A stretch of 59,762 nt of DNA. Source: Solirubrobacteraceae bacterium (GTDB lineage Bacteria; Actinomycetota; Thermoleophilia; Solirubrobacterales; Solirubrobacteraceae). Made by a program: the position numbers and the translations under genes. The stretch lies in assembly GCA_016463765.1 (NCBI GenBank), contig JAEMQS010000022.1:1-59762 (forward strand), in the 5' to 3' direction. Positions within the stretch are counted from its first letter, which is position 1, and each line of letters begins with the position of its first letter. The notes under the pieces are model-generated. The model was given only the letters and a program-made list of their open reading frames with translations. It searched no databases and was not told the origin of the DNA. Shown one piece after another: positions 38,999-48,049 of the stretch.

Positions 38999-41503
38999 TC
39001 ATGCCTCAATGAGCTCGAGGATCTTCGCGGCCACCGGGTTGGTGGGCTCGATGCGCCGGACCTCTTCGACGAAGGTCGCCGCGTCGTCGTTCATGCCGCG
39101 CATGGCCGCGACCTGCGCCAGGCCGAGAAGCGCGGGCACGTCGGCGCCGGCCTCCTGGACGACGGCGACCCACTCGTCGGCAGCCGACTCGAGGAACCCG
39201 CGGCGCAGGTACATGGTGGCCAGGCGCTCGTGGCGCTCCCGCCAGGGCAGCGCGACGGACTCGACGATCGGCAGCAGCTCGCCGAAGCGCTCGAACGCCT
39301 CCAGGCGCAGGAGCGCCTCGAGCATCGTCAGCCCGGACGCCGCCGAGGCGGCGGGGAGTGACGGCGGAGCGGGCGTGCCGTCCCGGCGCGCGCGCCAGGC
39401 CAGCAGCACCTGGAGGTCCGGGTCGGGCAGGCCGGCGTCACGGGCACGCTGGAGCGCGGTGTCCAGCGCGTCGGCGGGCGCGTCGTGCTCCTCGTCGGCG
39501 AGCAGCGCGAAGCAGATGGTCCGGGCCGCGGCGGCGCCCCAGTCCGAGTCCGGTCCGAGCGGGTCGACGGCGTCGGCGGCCTCCGTCAGCTTGCCCTGGG
39601 ACAGCAGCGTCTCGGAGAGCGCCAGGCGCAGCGGGGGGTTGTCGGGCTGGGCGTCGAGGGCCTCGCGCAGCTGCACCTCGGCCAGCTCGGCGGCGCCGCG
39701 CTCGTGCAGCGGGACGGCCAGCATGAACCGGGCGGCGGCGCTGAGGTGCCCGTCGGCCTCGACGGCCTCGACGACGGCCTCGGGCTCGCCGCCGCGGAGC
39801 AGCATGACCTCGGCCAGCGGCTCGACGGCGGACAAGAACTGCGGGTACGCGCTGCGGACGTCGAGCAGCAGCCGCTCGGACTCCTCGAGGTTGCCCCGGG
39901 AGCGCTCGAGGTCGGCGAGCGACGTCTGCGCCAGGAACGAGCCGCAGCCGACGGTGGCCGAGTAGTTGCTCGGCGCGTCGCCCATCTCGATGCAGGTCCG
40001 CAGGTACGCGGCCGACCCGTCGATGTCGCCGAGCGCCCGCGTCGCGTGGGCCTGCTCGAGGACGATGTCGGTGAAGCCCGGCAGGATCGCGAGGACCTCG
40101 TCGCCCTTGGCGACGCACTCCTCGAAGCGGGTGTTGATGCGCAGCGACTGCACGTAGCGCGCGCAGCACGACGGCACGAAGCCGTAGCTCAGCATCTCCG
40201 GGTCGTCCTGGAGCTTCGCCCACGCCCGCTCGAAGTGCTCGAGGGCCTTGGCCTGCTCGCCGGCGCCGGAGTACTCCGAGCCGAGGTTGTAGTGGTGGAA
40301 CGCGGTGTCCACGCCCTCCTCGCTCTGCTTGAGCAGGAGGTCCAGGTTGCGGCGGGACTTCTCCTTGGCGTCGCGGACGACGCCCAGGTAGCCGTAGTGC
40401 TCGACGCGCACGTCGGTGATCTCGGTGCGCTCGGGCAGCCAGCCCGGCAGGTTCTGCGCGATCTGCTCGTGGATGCGGCCGTCGAAGCGGTAGTTCGGGC
40501 GGTTGCGGAAGACGCGCAGCGCGTTGTGGTTGACCGAGGTGCCGTCCTCGACCGAGCCGGTGAAGTTGGTCTCGATGAGGTAGAAGGCCTCGCGCCAGGT
40601 CTTGCCGGTCAGCGCGCGGAGCCGCTCGACGTCGTCCTCGATGAGGACCTCGTCGGCGTCCAGGTACATGATCCAGTCCGACGTGGCCGCCTCGAAGGAG
40701 ACGTTGCGCGCGTCGCTGAACGACCCGTTCCACTCGTGGTACAGCACCTTCGCGCCGTACTCCTCGGCGATCTCGACGGTGCGGTCGGTCGAGCCGGTGT
40801 CGACGACGATCATCTCGTCGACGGCGTCACGGACGGCGGCGAGGCACTGCGGGAGCATCTCCTCCTCGTCCTTGACGATCATGCACAGGCTCAGCGTCAG
40901 GCCGGTGGCGGGCTTGGCCTTCGCCGCGACGCGCTTGCCGCGGGGGGCCAGCTCGCGCAGCGCCGCCATGACGGCGGCGGGGAGCTTCGGGCGCGGGACG
41001 TTGGCCTTGCGCCGGCGCTGGATCTCCTTGCGGTTGCCCGCGACACCCGGGATCTCGGGCGCCATCGCGAACGCGGCGTTGAAGAGGGCCTCGGCCGCGC
41101 CGAGCTCACCGAGCTCGTACAGCGCGACGCCGGCGAAGTTCAGCAGGCGCGGCTCGCGCGGCTCGATCTCCAGGAGCTCGATGTTGCGCAGCGCGATCGT
41201 CGCGAACATGCCGCTGACGAACTGCAGGCTCGCGTCACGGTGGGCGAGCCCGGCCTCGGCCAGCAGGCAGTGCGCCTGGTAGCGGCGGTGCACGTCGGCG
41301 ATGTCGGCCGCCTCGCTCCAGAGCGCCGCGTACCCGTCGAGGTCCCGCTGCGCGAGCAGGGCGGTCGCACGCGCGCGGAGCGCGTGAGGGGCCTGGTCGT
41401 CGGAGACGGCGGTCGGCGCGGCCGTCCCGGGGGCGCCGGTGAGGCGCAGGCCGGAGGACGGGCGATCGGGTTCGGGAGCGGCGTCGGTCAGGCGGAGCGC
41501 CAT
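38999..41503 (-). CDS. TPR - family 2 glycosyltransferase - TPR protein (candidate flagellin glycosyltransferase)
   Basis: This 834-residue protein probably transfers sugars to flagellin or another flagellar protein; the acceptor is inferred from position only. An N-terminal helical TPR-like region (about 40-165) precedes a GT-A domain (about 200-330) starting LTLSLCMIVKDEEEMLPQCL, with VVDTGSTDRTVEIAEEYGAK, NGSFSDARNVSFEAA and the metal-binding DAD at 282-284 (MYLDADEVL). RVEHYGYLG closes the catalytic part. A long TPR array fills about 360-834. The ATG at 41503 has AGGAGG 9 nt upstream. It is immediately upstream of the flaG-fliD unit, divergent from the sigma gene, and has a sigma-28-like promoter. 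Confidence 0.88.
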   Translation of the reverse strand: MALRLTDAAPEPDRPSSGLRLTGAPGTAAPTAVSDDQAPHALRARATALLAQRDLDGYAALWSEAADIADVHRRYQAHCLLAEAGLAHRDASLQFVSGMFATIALRNIELLEIEPREPRLLNFAGVALYELGELGAAEALFNAAFAMAPEIPGVAGNRKEIQRRRKANVPRPKLPAAVMAALRELAPRGKRVAAKAKPATGLTLSLCMIVKDEEEMLPQCLAAVRDAVDEMIVVDTGSTDRTVEIAEEYGAKVLYHEWNGSFSDARNVSFEAATSDWIMYLDADEVLIEDDVERLRALTGKTWREAFYLIETNFTGSVEDGTSVNHNALRVFRNRPNYRFDGRIHEQIAQNLPGWLPERTEITDVRVEHYGYLGVVRDAKEKSRRNLDLLLKQSEEGVDTAFHHYNLGSEYSGAGEQAKALEHFERAWAKLQDDPEMLSYGFVPSCCARYVQSLRINTRFEECVAKGDEVLAILPGFTDIVLEQAHATRALGDIDGSAAYLRTCIEMGDAPSNYSATVGCGSFLAQTSLADLERSRGNLEESERLLLDVRSAYPQFLSAVEPLAEVMLLRGGEPEAVVEAVEADGHLSAAARFMLAVPLHERGAAELAEVQLREALDAQPDNPPLRLALSETLLSQGKLTEAADAVDPLGPDSDWGAAAARTICFALLADEEHDAPADALDTALQRARDAGLPDPDLQVLLAWRARRDGTPAPPSLPAASAASGLTMLEALLRLEAFERFGELLPIVESVALPWRERHERLATMYLRRGFLESAADEWVAVVQEAGADVPALLGLAQVAAMRGMNDDAATFVEEVRRIEPTNPVAAKILELIEA

Positions 41504-41549
41504 GGGACCAGCACCTCCTGAGGGGTGGAGGAGAACATCTCTGGCCGGG

Positions 41550-41576
41550 TGTTCGGCAGGACGGACGGATTTCTGA
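41550..41576 (-). promoter_or_regulatory. Candidate sigma-28 promoter for the glycosyltransferase gene
   Basis: On the minus strand, TCAG, 15 nt, then GCCGAACA, 46 nt before the ATG at 41503. The -35 carries one change from the TCAA seen at other units. It overlaps one copy of a tandem sequence (41566-41643). Confidence 0.55.
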
Positions 41577-41643
41577 ATCCCGCACGCCGAACGGCGGCAC
41601 GGCGGAGGTCCGGAGATCTGAAACCCGAACAGACAAACGGCGG
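41566..41643. repeat. Two related 32-33 bp sequences in the glycosyltransferase/sigma gap
   Basis: Unit 1 (41566-41597) and unit 2 (41611-41643) share CGGA...CTGAA.CCCG.AC and the end ACGGCGG, with starts 45 bp apart. The minus-strand reading of unit 1 contains the -35 of the glycosyltransferase promoter. The rest of the 291-nt gap (41504-41794) shows nothing else certain. Confidence 0.5.
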
Positions 41644-41794
41644 GGAGTTCATCCGATGGGGGTCCCCACTTCTGGGGAGGGTGCCCATGGACAGCTGACG
41701 GATTTCCGGCGGGGTTGTGTGCTGGTCAGCACGTCCAGATGCCGAAGCGGGGTCTTGTCGTCCCCTCGCACCCCAAGAAGGAGCATTGAGATCA

Positions 41795-42613
41795 ATGCAG
41801 GCTGAACGATCCGGTCGCCGCCGGATGTCGCCGGAAGAGACGCTGGCACTGTGGAAGCAGTACCAGGAGACCAAGGATCAGGCTCTCCGTGACCGTCTCG
41901 TCCTCACCTTCGCGCCTCTCGTGAAGTACATCGTCTACAAGAAGGTGCGCGAGATGCCCGCCCGCTGTGAAGTCGAGGACTTCATCAGCTGCGGCCTCGA
42001 AGCACTCATCCGCTCGATCGACCGGTACGACCCGGAGAAGGGCGCCACGCTCGAGCAGTACGCGTGGACCCGCATCCACGGCGCGGTCCTCGACGAGCTC
42101 CGCCGCCAGGACTGGGCCCCGCGCTCCGTCCGCCGCTGGGAGCGCGACATCGAGCGCGCCGTCGAGGAGTTCACCGCCCTGCACGGCCGGCACCCCTCGC
42201 GTGAAGAACTCGCCCTGGCCGTCGGCACGACGACCGAGGCCCTGCGTGAGCGTCAGCAGGAGATCACCCGTTCGGACCTGACCTCGCTGAACACCCTCGT
42301 GCTCAGCGACGACGAGACGACGATCGAGCGCATCGACACGCTCGCGTGCCAGGACACGCGCCTCGATCCGGAGAACGCCGCCACGCAGGAGGCCGCCAAG
42401 GAGCGCTTCCGCGAGGTGTTCGCCCGCCTGCCCCAGCGCGAGCGCGAGATCGCCGTGCTGCTGTACGTCAAGAACATGACCCTCGCCGAGATCGGCAAGA
42501 TCCTCGGTGTCAGCGAGAGCCGCGTCTGCCAGATCCACACGCAGATGAAGCGTCAGCTGCGCGAGGCGCTCGACGGCGACGCCGCGATGCTCGAGAGCGT
42601 CGCGGTCGCCTAG
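41795..42613 (+). CDS. fliA: RNA polymerase sigma factor of the FliA/WhiG (sigma-28) family
   Basis: This protein is expected to direct RNA polymerase to flagellar promoters. It has 272 residues. Region 2 is clear (FAPLVKYIVYKKVREMPARC, EVEDFISCGLEALIRSIDRY then DPEKGATLEQYAWTRIHGAV), region 3 includes HGRHPSREELALAVGTT, and region 4 has MTLAEIGKILGVSESRVCQI. The ILEELR-like DELRRQDWAPRSVRR motif is typical of the family. ATG at 41795 has AAGGAG 12 nt upstream; an in-frame TTG at 41786 is an alternative. No sigma-28-like site is seen before it, so it is probably transcribed by the housekeeping sigma factor. No FlgM gene is in the window. Confidence 0.93.
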   Translation: MQAERSGRRRMSPEETLALWKQYQETKDQALRDRLVLTFAPLVKYIVYKKVREMPARCEVEDFISCGLEALIRSIDRYDPEKGATLEQYAWTRIHGAVLDELRRQDWAPRSVRRWERDIERAVEEFTALHGRHPSREELALAVGTTTEALRERQQEITRSDLTSLNTLVLSDDETTIERIDTLACQDTRLDPENAATQEAAKERFREVFARLPQREREIAVLLYVKNMTLAEIGKILGVSESRVCQIHTQMKRQLREALDGDAAMLESVAVA

Positions 42614-42657
42614 GTCGCAAGGGCACTGCCAGTCGTGGGGACGACTCCGACCGACCG

Positions 42658-42694
42658 GGTTCGCGCGGCGCGCAAGCAGGCGCGCCGCCGAACC
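42658..42694 (+). terminator. Strong hairpin downstream of the sigma factor gene
   Basis: The left arm is GGTTCGCGCGGCGCGC (42658-42673), followed by a 6-nt loop, then GCGCGCCGC and CGAACC on the right with one unpaired base. TCCTCC follows rather than a T-run. The region to 42798 has further weaker hairpins (for example GACGCACG/CGTGCGTC) and no gene that I can support. Confidence 0.6.
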
Positions 42695-42798
42695 TCCTCC
42701 CCGGTCTCACCGTCGTTGCAGCGTGTGCTCGACGACGCACGCGACCGGCGCGTCGCCTCCGTGCGTCGCGTCCTGACGGGCCCGTCCCGTCCCTCCTC

Positions 42799-43926
42799 CT
42801 AGAACGGGCACGGCTCGATCGGCTCGACGATCTCCTCGACGGAGAGGTCCGGCCGCCGCAGCGCGATCGTCGCCGGCTTGCTGCAGTCCACGGGATCGGT
42901 CAGCGTGAGCGGCATGTCGAAGATGTCCGTCGCCGAACCGGCGTAGAGGTACTGGTACGTGCGCCCGACCCACCGCGGGTGGATCGCGCAGACGTAGCCG
43001 GTCACGCCGGTGAAGACGTCGCACGCGAGGATCCCCGGCTGGACGGTCACGACCACCTCGCTCGAGATGCCGCAGTCGGCGTTGACCGCCGCGAAGGCGG
43101 CCTTCGGGTCCGGCGTGTTCATCGAGACCCCCGAGACCGCACGGCATGCCGCGCTCGCGGTCGTCTCGCCCGTCTCGGTGCGGTCGTTCTCGTTGAAGCA
43201 GCCGGGGTCGGGATTGCCGTGCTCGCCCAGGGCATCGGTCTGGCCGTCGCCGTCGTTGTCGACGCCGTCACGGCACGCGCCGTAGCTGCCGGGCTCCTCC
43301 GGCGGGGCGGGCTTCGGGGCCGCCGCGGGCGGCGGGAGGATCTCCTTCGGCGGGGTGCTCGCGCCGGGGGCCGGCGAGGTCGCGCCGCCGGGCTGGGGTG
43401 CGGCGCCGGTCGTCGGGTTCGCCGGCTGGCCCAGGCCGAGCCTGGCGAGGAGCGCCGAGTCCGCCGCCGACGCGCGGCCGCACGCACGGCGCTCCATCGC
43501 GGCGCCGAGCGCCTTGGCGTCCGACGCGTTGAGCGTGCCGCGTCGCAGCACGGTTCGCAGGCGTGACGCCGGGCCGCTGGTCCCGCATGCGGCAGCCGCC
43601 AGGGTCGCGGCCGGCTTGGCCTTCAGCGAGCCGCGGGCGCGCAGCCGAACCGCGCCGCCCTGGGCGCCCGGCGGGCGCACCACCGCGAGCGCGAGGCGCC
43701 CCCGGCGGTCGGCGCCACCGAGCACGACGACGCCACGCGGCGCCGCGGTGACCTTCGGTTTCACCCCCTTCGCGCCGGTGCCGAGCAGTACAGCGGTGGC
43801 TCCGGCGGCCGGCGCGGGGGTCGAGAGCGTGCCGGCGGCCGCGGGGGCGGCGGGCAGCACGAGGGTGCAGGCCGCGGCGGCGAGGGCCGCGCGGCGCAGG
43901 TGGGAAGAACGGCGGAAGGTCGGCAT
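42799..43926 (-). CDS. Secreted Pro/Ala-rich protein with a DxDxDG-type motif
   Basis: I do not recognise the family. The 375-residue protein has an Arg-rich signal peptide (MPTFRRSSHLRRAALAAAAC, cleavage near residue 31). Residues about 32-165 are Ala/Arg-rich and repetitive. A Pro-rich linker (about 166-210) follows. The C-terminal domain (about 211-375) begins GACRDGVDNDGDGQTDALG, a calcium-binding-like Asp/Asn array common in secreted actinobacterial proteins, and contains about eight cysteines. It converges with the sigma gene and is unlikely to be functionally tied to it. Confidence 0.78.
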   Translation of the reverse strand: MPTFRRSSHLRRAALAAAACTLVLPAAPAAAGTLSTPAPAAGATAVLLGTGAKGVKPKVTAAPRGVVVLGGADRRGRLALAVVRPPGAQGGAVRLRARGSLKAKPAATLAAAACGTSGPASRLRTVLRRGTLNASDAKALGAAMERRACGRASAADSALLARLGLGQPANPTTGAAPQPGGATSPAPGASTPPKEILPPPAAAPKPAPPEEPGSYGACRDGVDNDGDGQTDALGEHGNPDPGCFNENDRTETGETTASAACRAVSGVSMNTPDPKAAFAAVNADCGISSEVVVTVQPGILACDVFTGVTGYVCAIHPRWVGRTYQYLYAGSATDIFDMPLTLTDPVDCSKPATIALRRPDLSVEEIVEPIEPCPF

Positions 43927-43972
43927 ACCCCGAACGTACGCCCGGACCGGCGCGCCGCCATCGGGGACTCCC

Positions 43973-44419
43973 CTAAACCCCCACCCCAGAGTCGCGCGAC
44001 CACCGGGCGAGGACCATGAGGGTCTTCGTCCCGGTCACCTTGCCGCTGCGGCGCAGCGCGTTGACGACCTGCTGGAGGTGCGCGACGTCGTCGACGCGCA
44101 GGCGCAGCAGCACGTCAGGGTCACCCGCGATGGTGAAGATCTCCTGGACCTCGGGGATCGCCGACGCGATCTCGACGACCTCGGACGCGTCGATGCTGCC
44201 GACGATCCGCACCTCGGAGAACGCGTCCAGCGACGGGCCGACCTTGCTGTGGTCGAGCACGACGGTGTAGCCCGCGATGACACCGTCGCGCTCCATGCGC
44301 TCGATCCGCCGGGCGACGGGCGCGGGCGACAGGCTCACCCGCGCGGCGATGTCCGTGACGGTGCGGCGTGCGTCCTGGCGCAGCAGATCCAGGATCTGCT
44401 CGTCGATGGGGTCGAGCAT
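43973..44419 (-). CDS. Lrp/AsnC-family transcriptional regulator
   Basis: Lrp-type regulators sense amino acids or related metabolites and control adjacent catabolic genes. From the ATG at 44419 the protein has 148 residues: an N-terminal helix-turn-helix (about 3-52; DPIDEQILDLLRQDARRTVT, DIAARVSLSPAPVARRIERM) and a C-terminal RAM ligand-binding domain (about 66-142; DAFSEVRIVGSIDASEVVEI, EIFTIAGDPDVLLRLRVDDV). It is divergent from the indolepyruvate oxidoreductase gene across 132 nt. This is the classical arrangement for a local regulator, so that gene is its probable target. Confidence 0.92.
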   Translation of the reverse strand: MLDPIDEQILDLLRQDARRTVTDIAARVSLSPAPVARRIERMERDGVIAGYTVVLDHSKVGPSLDAFSEVRIVGSIDASEVVEIASAIPEVQEIFTIAGDPDVLLRLRVDDVAHLQQVVNALRRSGKVTGTKTLMVLARWSRDSGVGV

Positions 44420-44518
44420 GCCTTCAACGTACGCCGACCGCACGATCGGCGCAAGATTCATGCGTGTCATCGCAGGATCGCTGCGCACAGATTGCGCGGG
44501 TCGGGGGTGCGGCGGACA

Positions 44519-44532
44519 GTCCTGAGCAGGAC
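44519..44532. promoter_or_regulatory. Palindrome in the lrp/oxidoreductase divergent gap
   Basis: GTCCTG-AG-CAGGAC is a perfect 6-bp inverted repeat, 19 nt before the oxidoreductase ATG. It may be an operator for the adjacent Lrp-type regulator. No clear promoter hexamers are visible in the remainder of the 132-nt gap. Confidence 0.35.
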
Positions 44533-44551
44533 CTCGACAGGGGAGCTCGGG

Positions 44552-47500
44552 ATGTACCGCGACGTGAATCTCCAGGACAAGTTCGCCGCCACCGCCGGCG
44601 CGGTCCTGCTGTCCGGTGTGCAGTCCCTCGTGCGCACGACGCTCGACCAGCGCCGCCTCGACCGGGCCGCCGGCCTGAGCACCGCCGCGTACGTGTCCGG
44701 CTATCAGGGCTCGCCGCTGGGCGGGGTCGAGCGCGAGATGGGCCGCGCCGCGGCCGAGCGCGAGGACCTCGGTGTCGTCTTCGCCCAGGGCGTCAACGAG
44801 GAGCTCGCCGCCACGGCCGTCGCGGGCACGCAGCTGCTCGGCGAGGTCGGGGGACGGCGCCACGACGCCGTGACCGGCTACTGGTTCGGCAAGGCGCCCG
44901 GGCTCGACCGGGCCGCCGACGCGATCCGCCACGCGAACGTCAGCGGCACGCACCCGCTTGGCGGCGCCGTCGCCTGGATCGGCGACGACCCGTCGGCCAA
45001 GTCGTCGTCGGTTCCCAGCTCGTCCGAGCCGCTGTGCCGCAGCCTCCATCTGCCGGTGCTGGCGCCCGGCACGGTGCAGGAGGTCCTGGACTTCGGGCTG
45101 CACGCGGTCGCGCTCTCGCGCCATGCGGGGACGTGGGCGGCGCTGAAGGTCGTCGCCGACATCGCCGACGCGACGTCCACCGTCGAGGTCGGCGGCGTGA
45201 CGATCCCCGAGCTCGACCCGCGCACGGACTTCACCCCGGCGACGATGCTCCCGCCGACGAACCTCGTCGCCGAGCACGACCTCATGGTCGAGCGCCTCGC
45301 GCGTGCGACCGCCTACGCGCGCGCGGCTGACCTCAACCGGATCGTCTTCGAACCCCGCCGTCCGCGCGTCGCCGTGGTCGCCGCGGGCGTCGGCTTCCAG
45401 TCGGTGCTGCGCGCGATCGACGACCTGCAGCTCGACACCGACGCGCTCGGCCTGCGCCTCGTGCGGCTCGGGATGCCCTGGCCGCTGGACCGCGACGAGC
45501 TGCGCCGTCTGCTCGCCGGGGTCGAGGCGGTGCTCGTCGTGGAGGACAAGCTTCCGTTCGTCGAGACCCTCGTGAAGGAGGCGCTGTACCGGACCGCGGA
45601 CGCGCCCCTGGTCCTCGGCAAGGAGGACGCCGGCGGCCGCGAGCTGCTGTCCCCGCGCAGCACGCTCAGCGCCGACGACGTCGCCCGGGCGCTGGGCCGC
45701 ATCCTGCCCTCCGACGAGCTCGGGGAGGAGACCCGGGCGCGGCTGGCGCTGCTCGACCGCGCAGCAGCCGCCGCGCCCGGCGTCGCGCCGCTGGCGCAGC
45801 GCACGCCGTACTTCTGCTCGGGCTGCCCGCACAGCACGTCGACCCGTGCCGAACCGGACCAGCTCGTGGGCGTCGGGATCGGCTGCCACATCATGGTCGT
45901 GCTGGACACCGACGGCCGCCGCGGCCAGCTGCTCGGGATGCCGCAGATGGGCGGCGAGGGCGCGCAGTGGCTCGGTCTCATGCCGTTCACCGACGACGAG
46001 CACTTCATTCAGAACATCGGCGACGGCACGTTCTTCCACTCGGGGTCGCTCGCGATCCGCGCCGCGATCGCCGCCGGCGCGACGATGACGTTCCGGCTGC
46101 TGCACAACGACGTCGTCGCGATGACCGGCGGGCAGACGCCGGCCGGCCAGATGGACATCCCCGCGCTGACGCGCTGGCTCGAGGTCGAGGGCGTGCGACG
46201 GACGATCATCACCACGCCGGAGCCCGACGGCTACCGCGGCGTGTCGCTCGCCGCGAACGCGTCGGTGCGGTCGCGCGACGATCTCGCCGACGTGCAGCGC
46301 GAACTGACGGCGCTCGGTGGCGTGACCGTGCTGCTGCACGACGACCAGTGCGCGACCGAGAAGCGGCGGCTGCGCAAGCGCGGCAAGCTCGCGGCGCCCA
46401 AGGAGCGCGTCGTCATCAACGAGCGGGTGTGCGAGGGCTGCGGCGACTGCGGCGACACGTCGTCGTGCCTGTCGGTGCAGCCGGTGGAGACGGAGTTCGG
46501 GCGCAAGACGAAGATCCACCAGTCCTCGTGCAACCAGGACTTCAGCTGCACGGACGGGGACTGTCCGTCGTTCCTCATGGTGACGCCCGCCGAGGGCGCA
46601 CACCGCGCCGAGCCCCCTCTGCCGCCCGCGGTTCCGGCACCGACGGTCCGCGTGGGCAGCGACGTAACCATCCGCATGCCCGGCGTCGGCGGGACCGGCG
46701 TCGTCACGCTCTCCCAGATCCTGGAGATGGCCGCGCACATCGAGGGGCGCCACACCGCCGGGGTCGAGCAGATCGGCCTGGCGCAGAAGGGCGGCCCGGT
46801 GCTCAGCGACCTGCGCATCTCGGTCGCGCCGATCACCGGGCAGCTGCGGGCGACCGCCGCGAGCGTCGACGTCCTGCTCGGGCTCGACGCGCTGGGCGCG
46901 GCGGCACCGGCCACGCTCGCCGTGTGCGACCCCTCGCGCACGGTGGCCGTCGTGAACACCGCCGACGTCCCGACGGCGGCGATGGTGACCGACGCACGCG
47001 TCCCGTTCTCGCACGCCGACCGCGCGGTGCGCCGGGTGCGCGGCGCCACCCGGGAGCTGCACACCCTCGACGCGCCGGCCCTGAGCGAACGCCTCTTCGA
47101 CGACCACATGCCCGCGAACATGATCCTCGTCGGCGCCGCGTTCCAGCACGGTCTCCTCCCGCTGAGTGAGCTGGCGATCGAGCGCGCCATCGCCCTCAAC
47201 GGCGCGGCCGTCGAGATCTCGCTGGCCGCGTTCCGCTGGGGCCGCGCGGTCGCCGCCGACCCGGCCGCGGTGACCGCGGCGCTCGCACCACCGCCGCCCC
47301 CCGAGCCCGCCCCGCTGCCGCCGGTGCTGCGCGACCAGCTCGACAGCCGCGCGGTCACCGGCGAGCTGCGCCGGCTGCTCGACATCCGTCTCGCCGAGCT
47401 CGTCGACTACCAGGACCTGAAGCTCGCGGAGGACTACCTGCGCGACGTGCTGCGCGTGCTGGCCACCGAGCGGCTGCGGACCCCCGGGTCGACGCTCGTG

Positions 47501-48049
47501 ACCGAGGCCTACGCGCGCGGGCTCTTCAAGCTCCTGGCGGCCAAGGACGAGTACGAGGTCGCGCGGCTCCACGCCGCATCGGTGCCCACCGACGCCGAGC
47601 GCGTCGAGATCCTCCTCCACCCGCCGGTCCTGCGCGCGCTCGGGATGCGCCGCAAGCTCCACCTCAACGGCCGCTGGGCGTTCCCGATGTTGCGGCTCCT
47701 CGCGCGTGGGAAGCGGCTGCGCGGCACTCGGCTCGATCCGTTCGGCCGCGCTGAGGTCCGCCGCGTCGAACGGGCGCTCCCATCCGAGTACCGCGACCTC
47801 GTCGACGCCGCGCTCGCGCAGCTGCGGTTCGACACCGCGCCGTGGGTGACGGAGATCGCCGAGCTTCCTGACCTGATCCGCGGCTACGAGGACATCAAGC
47901 TGCGCAACGTCGAGCTGTTCCGCGAGCGCGCCGCGGCGCTGCTGGCCGCACCGCCGGCGGCGCCGTCGATCGCGATCGTGCGGTCCACCCCGGCGGCCGG
48001 TACGGTCGAGCCCGGGTGGACACGCTCAACGCCAGCTCCCAGAGCCTGA
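44552..48049 (+). CDS. Fused indolepyruvate ferredoxin oxidoreductase family protein
   Basis: This family oxidatively decarboxylates 2-oxo acids from aromatic or branched amino acids, giving acyl-CoA and reduced ferredoxin. From the ATG at 44552 (GGGGAG 7 nt upstream) it has 1165 residues. The N-terminal part is the pyrimidine-binding domain (AAYVSGYQGSPLGGVEREM, about 48-66). The TPP-binding domain contains GVGIGCHIMV and NIGDGTFFHSG (about 488-498). A cysteine-rich segment (about 625-675; RVCEGCGDCGDTSSC, CNQDFSCTDGDC) fits Fe-S binding. The gamma domain begins RMPGVGGTGVVTLSQ (about 708). The C-terminal helical part matches the extension found in long fused forms. The start is preferred over the longer open frame, which overlaps the regulator gene. 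Confidence 0.92.
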   Translation: MYRDVNLQDKFAATAGAVLLSGVQSLVRTTLDQRRLDRAAGLSTAAYVSGYQGSPLGGVEREMGRAAAEREDLGVVFAQGVNEELAATAVAGTQLLGEVGGRRHDAVTGYWFGKAPGLDRAADAIRHANVSGTHPLGGAVAWIGDDPSAKSSSVPSSSEPLCRSLHLPVLAPGTVQEVLDFGLHAVALSRHAGTWAALKVVADIADATSTVEVGGVTIPELDPRTDFTPATMLPPTNLVAEHDLMVERLARATAYARAADLNRIVFEPRRPRVAVVAAGVGFQSVLRAIDDLQLDTDALGLRLVRLGMPWPLDRDELRRLLAGVEAVLVVEDKLPFVETLVKEALYRTADAPLVLGKEDAGGRELLSPRSTLSADDVARALGRILPSDELGEETRARLALLDRAAAAAPGVAPLAQRTPYFCSGCPHSTSTRAEPDQLVGVGIGCHIMVVLDTDGRRGQLLGMPQMGGEGAQWLGLMPFTDDEHFIQNIGDGTFFHSGSLAIRAAIAAGATMTFRLLHNDVVAMTGGQTPAGQMDIPALTRWLEVEGVRRTIITTPEPDGYRGVSLAANASVRSRDDLADVQRELTALGGVTVLLHDDQCATEKRRLRKRGKLAAPKERVVINERVCEGCGDCGDTSSCLSVQPVETEFGRKTKIHQSSCNQDFSCTDGDCPSFLMVTPAEGAHRAEPPLPPAVPAPTVRVGSDVTIRMPGVGGTGVVTLSQILEMAAHIEGRHTAGVEQIGLAQKGGPVLSDLRISVAPITGQLRATAASVDVLLGLDALGAAAPATLAVCDPSRTVAVVNTADVPTAAMVTDARVPFSHADRAVRRVRGATRELHTLDAPALSERLFDDHMPANMILVGAAFQHGLLPLSELAIERAIALNGAAVEISLAAFRWGRAVAADPAAVTAALAPPPPPEPAPLPPVLRDQLDSRAVTGELRRLLDIRLAELVDYQDLKLAEDYLRDVLRVLATERLRTPGSTLVTEAYARGLFKLLAAKDEYEVARLHAASVPTDAERVEILLHPPVLRALGMRRKLHLNGRWAFPMLRLLARGKRLRGTRLDPFGRAEVRRVERALPSEYRDLVDAALAQLRFDTAPWVTEIAELPDLIRGYEDIKLRNVELFRERAAALLAAPPAAPSIAIVRSTPAAGTVEPGWTRSTPAPRA

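Noticed and set aside
42614..42798. Possible small gene or ncRNA after the sigma factor
   Set aside because: The region forms several GC-rich hairpins best explained as termination; no conserved RNA fold or good start site could be recognised.
43973..47662. 1229-codon open frame on the minus strand through the oxidoreductase gene
   Set aside because: It is the codon-bias shadow of the plus-strand oxidoreductase; the composition is Arg/His/Ala-rich with no motif until its last 148 codons, which are the real Lrp/AsnC gene.
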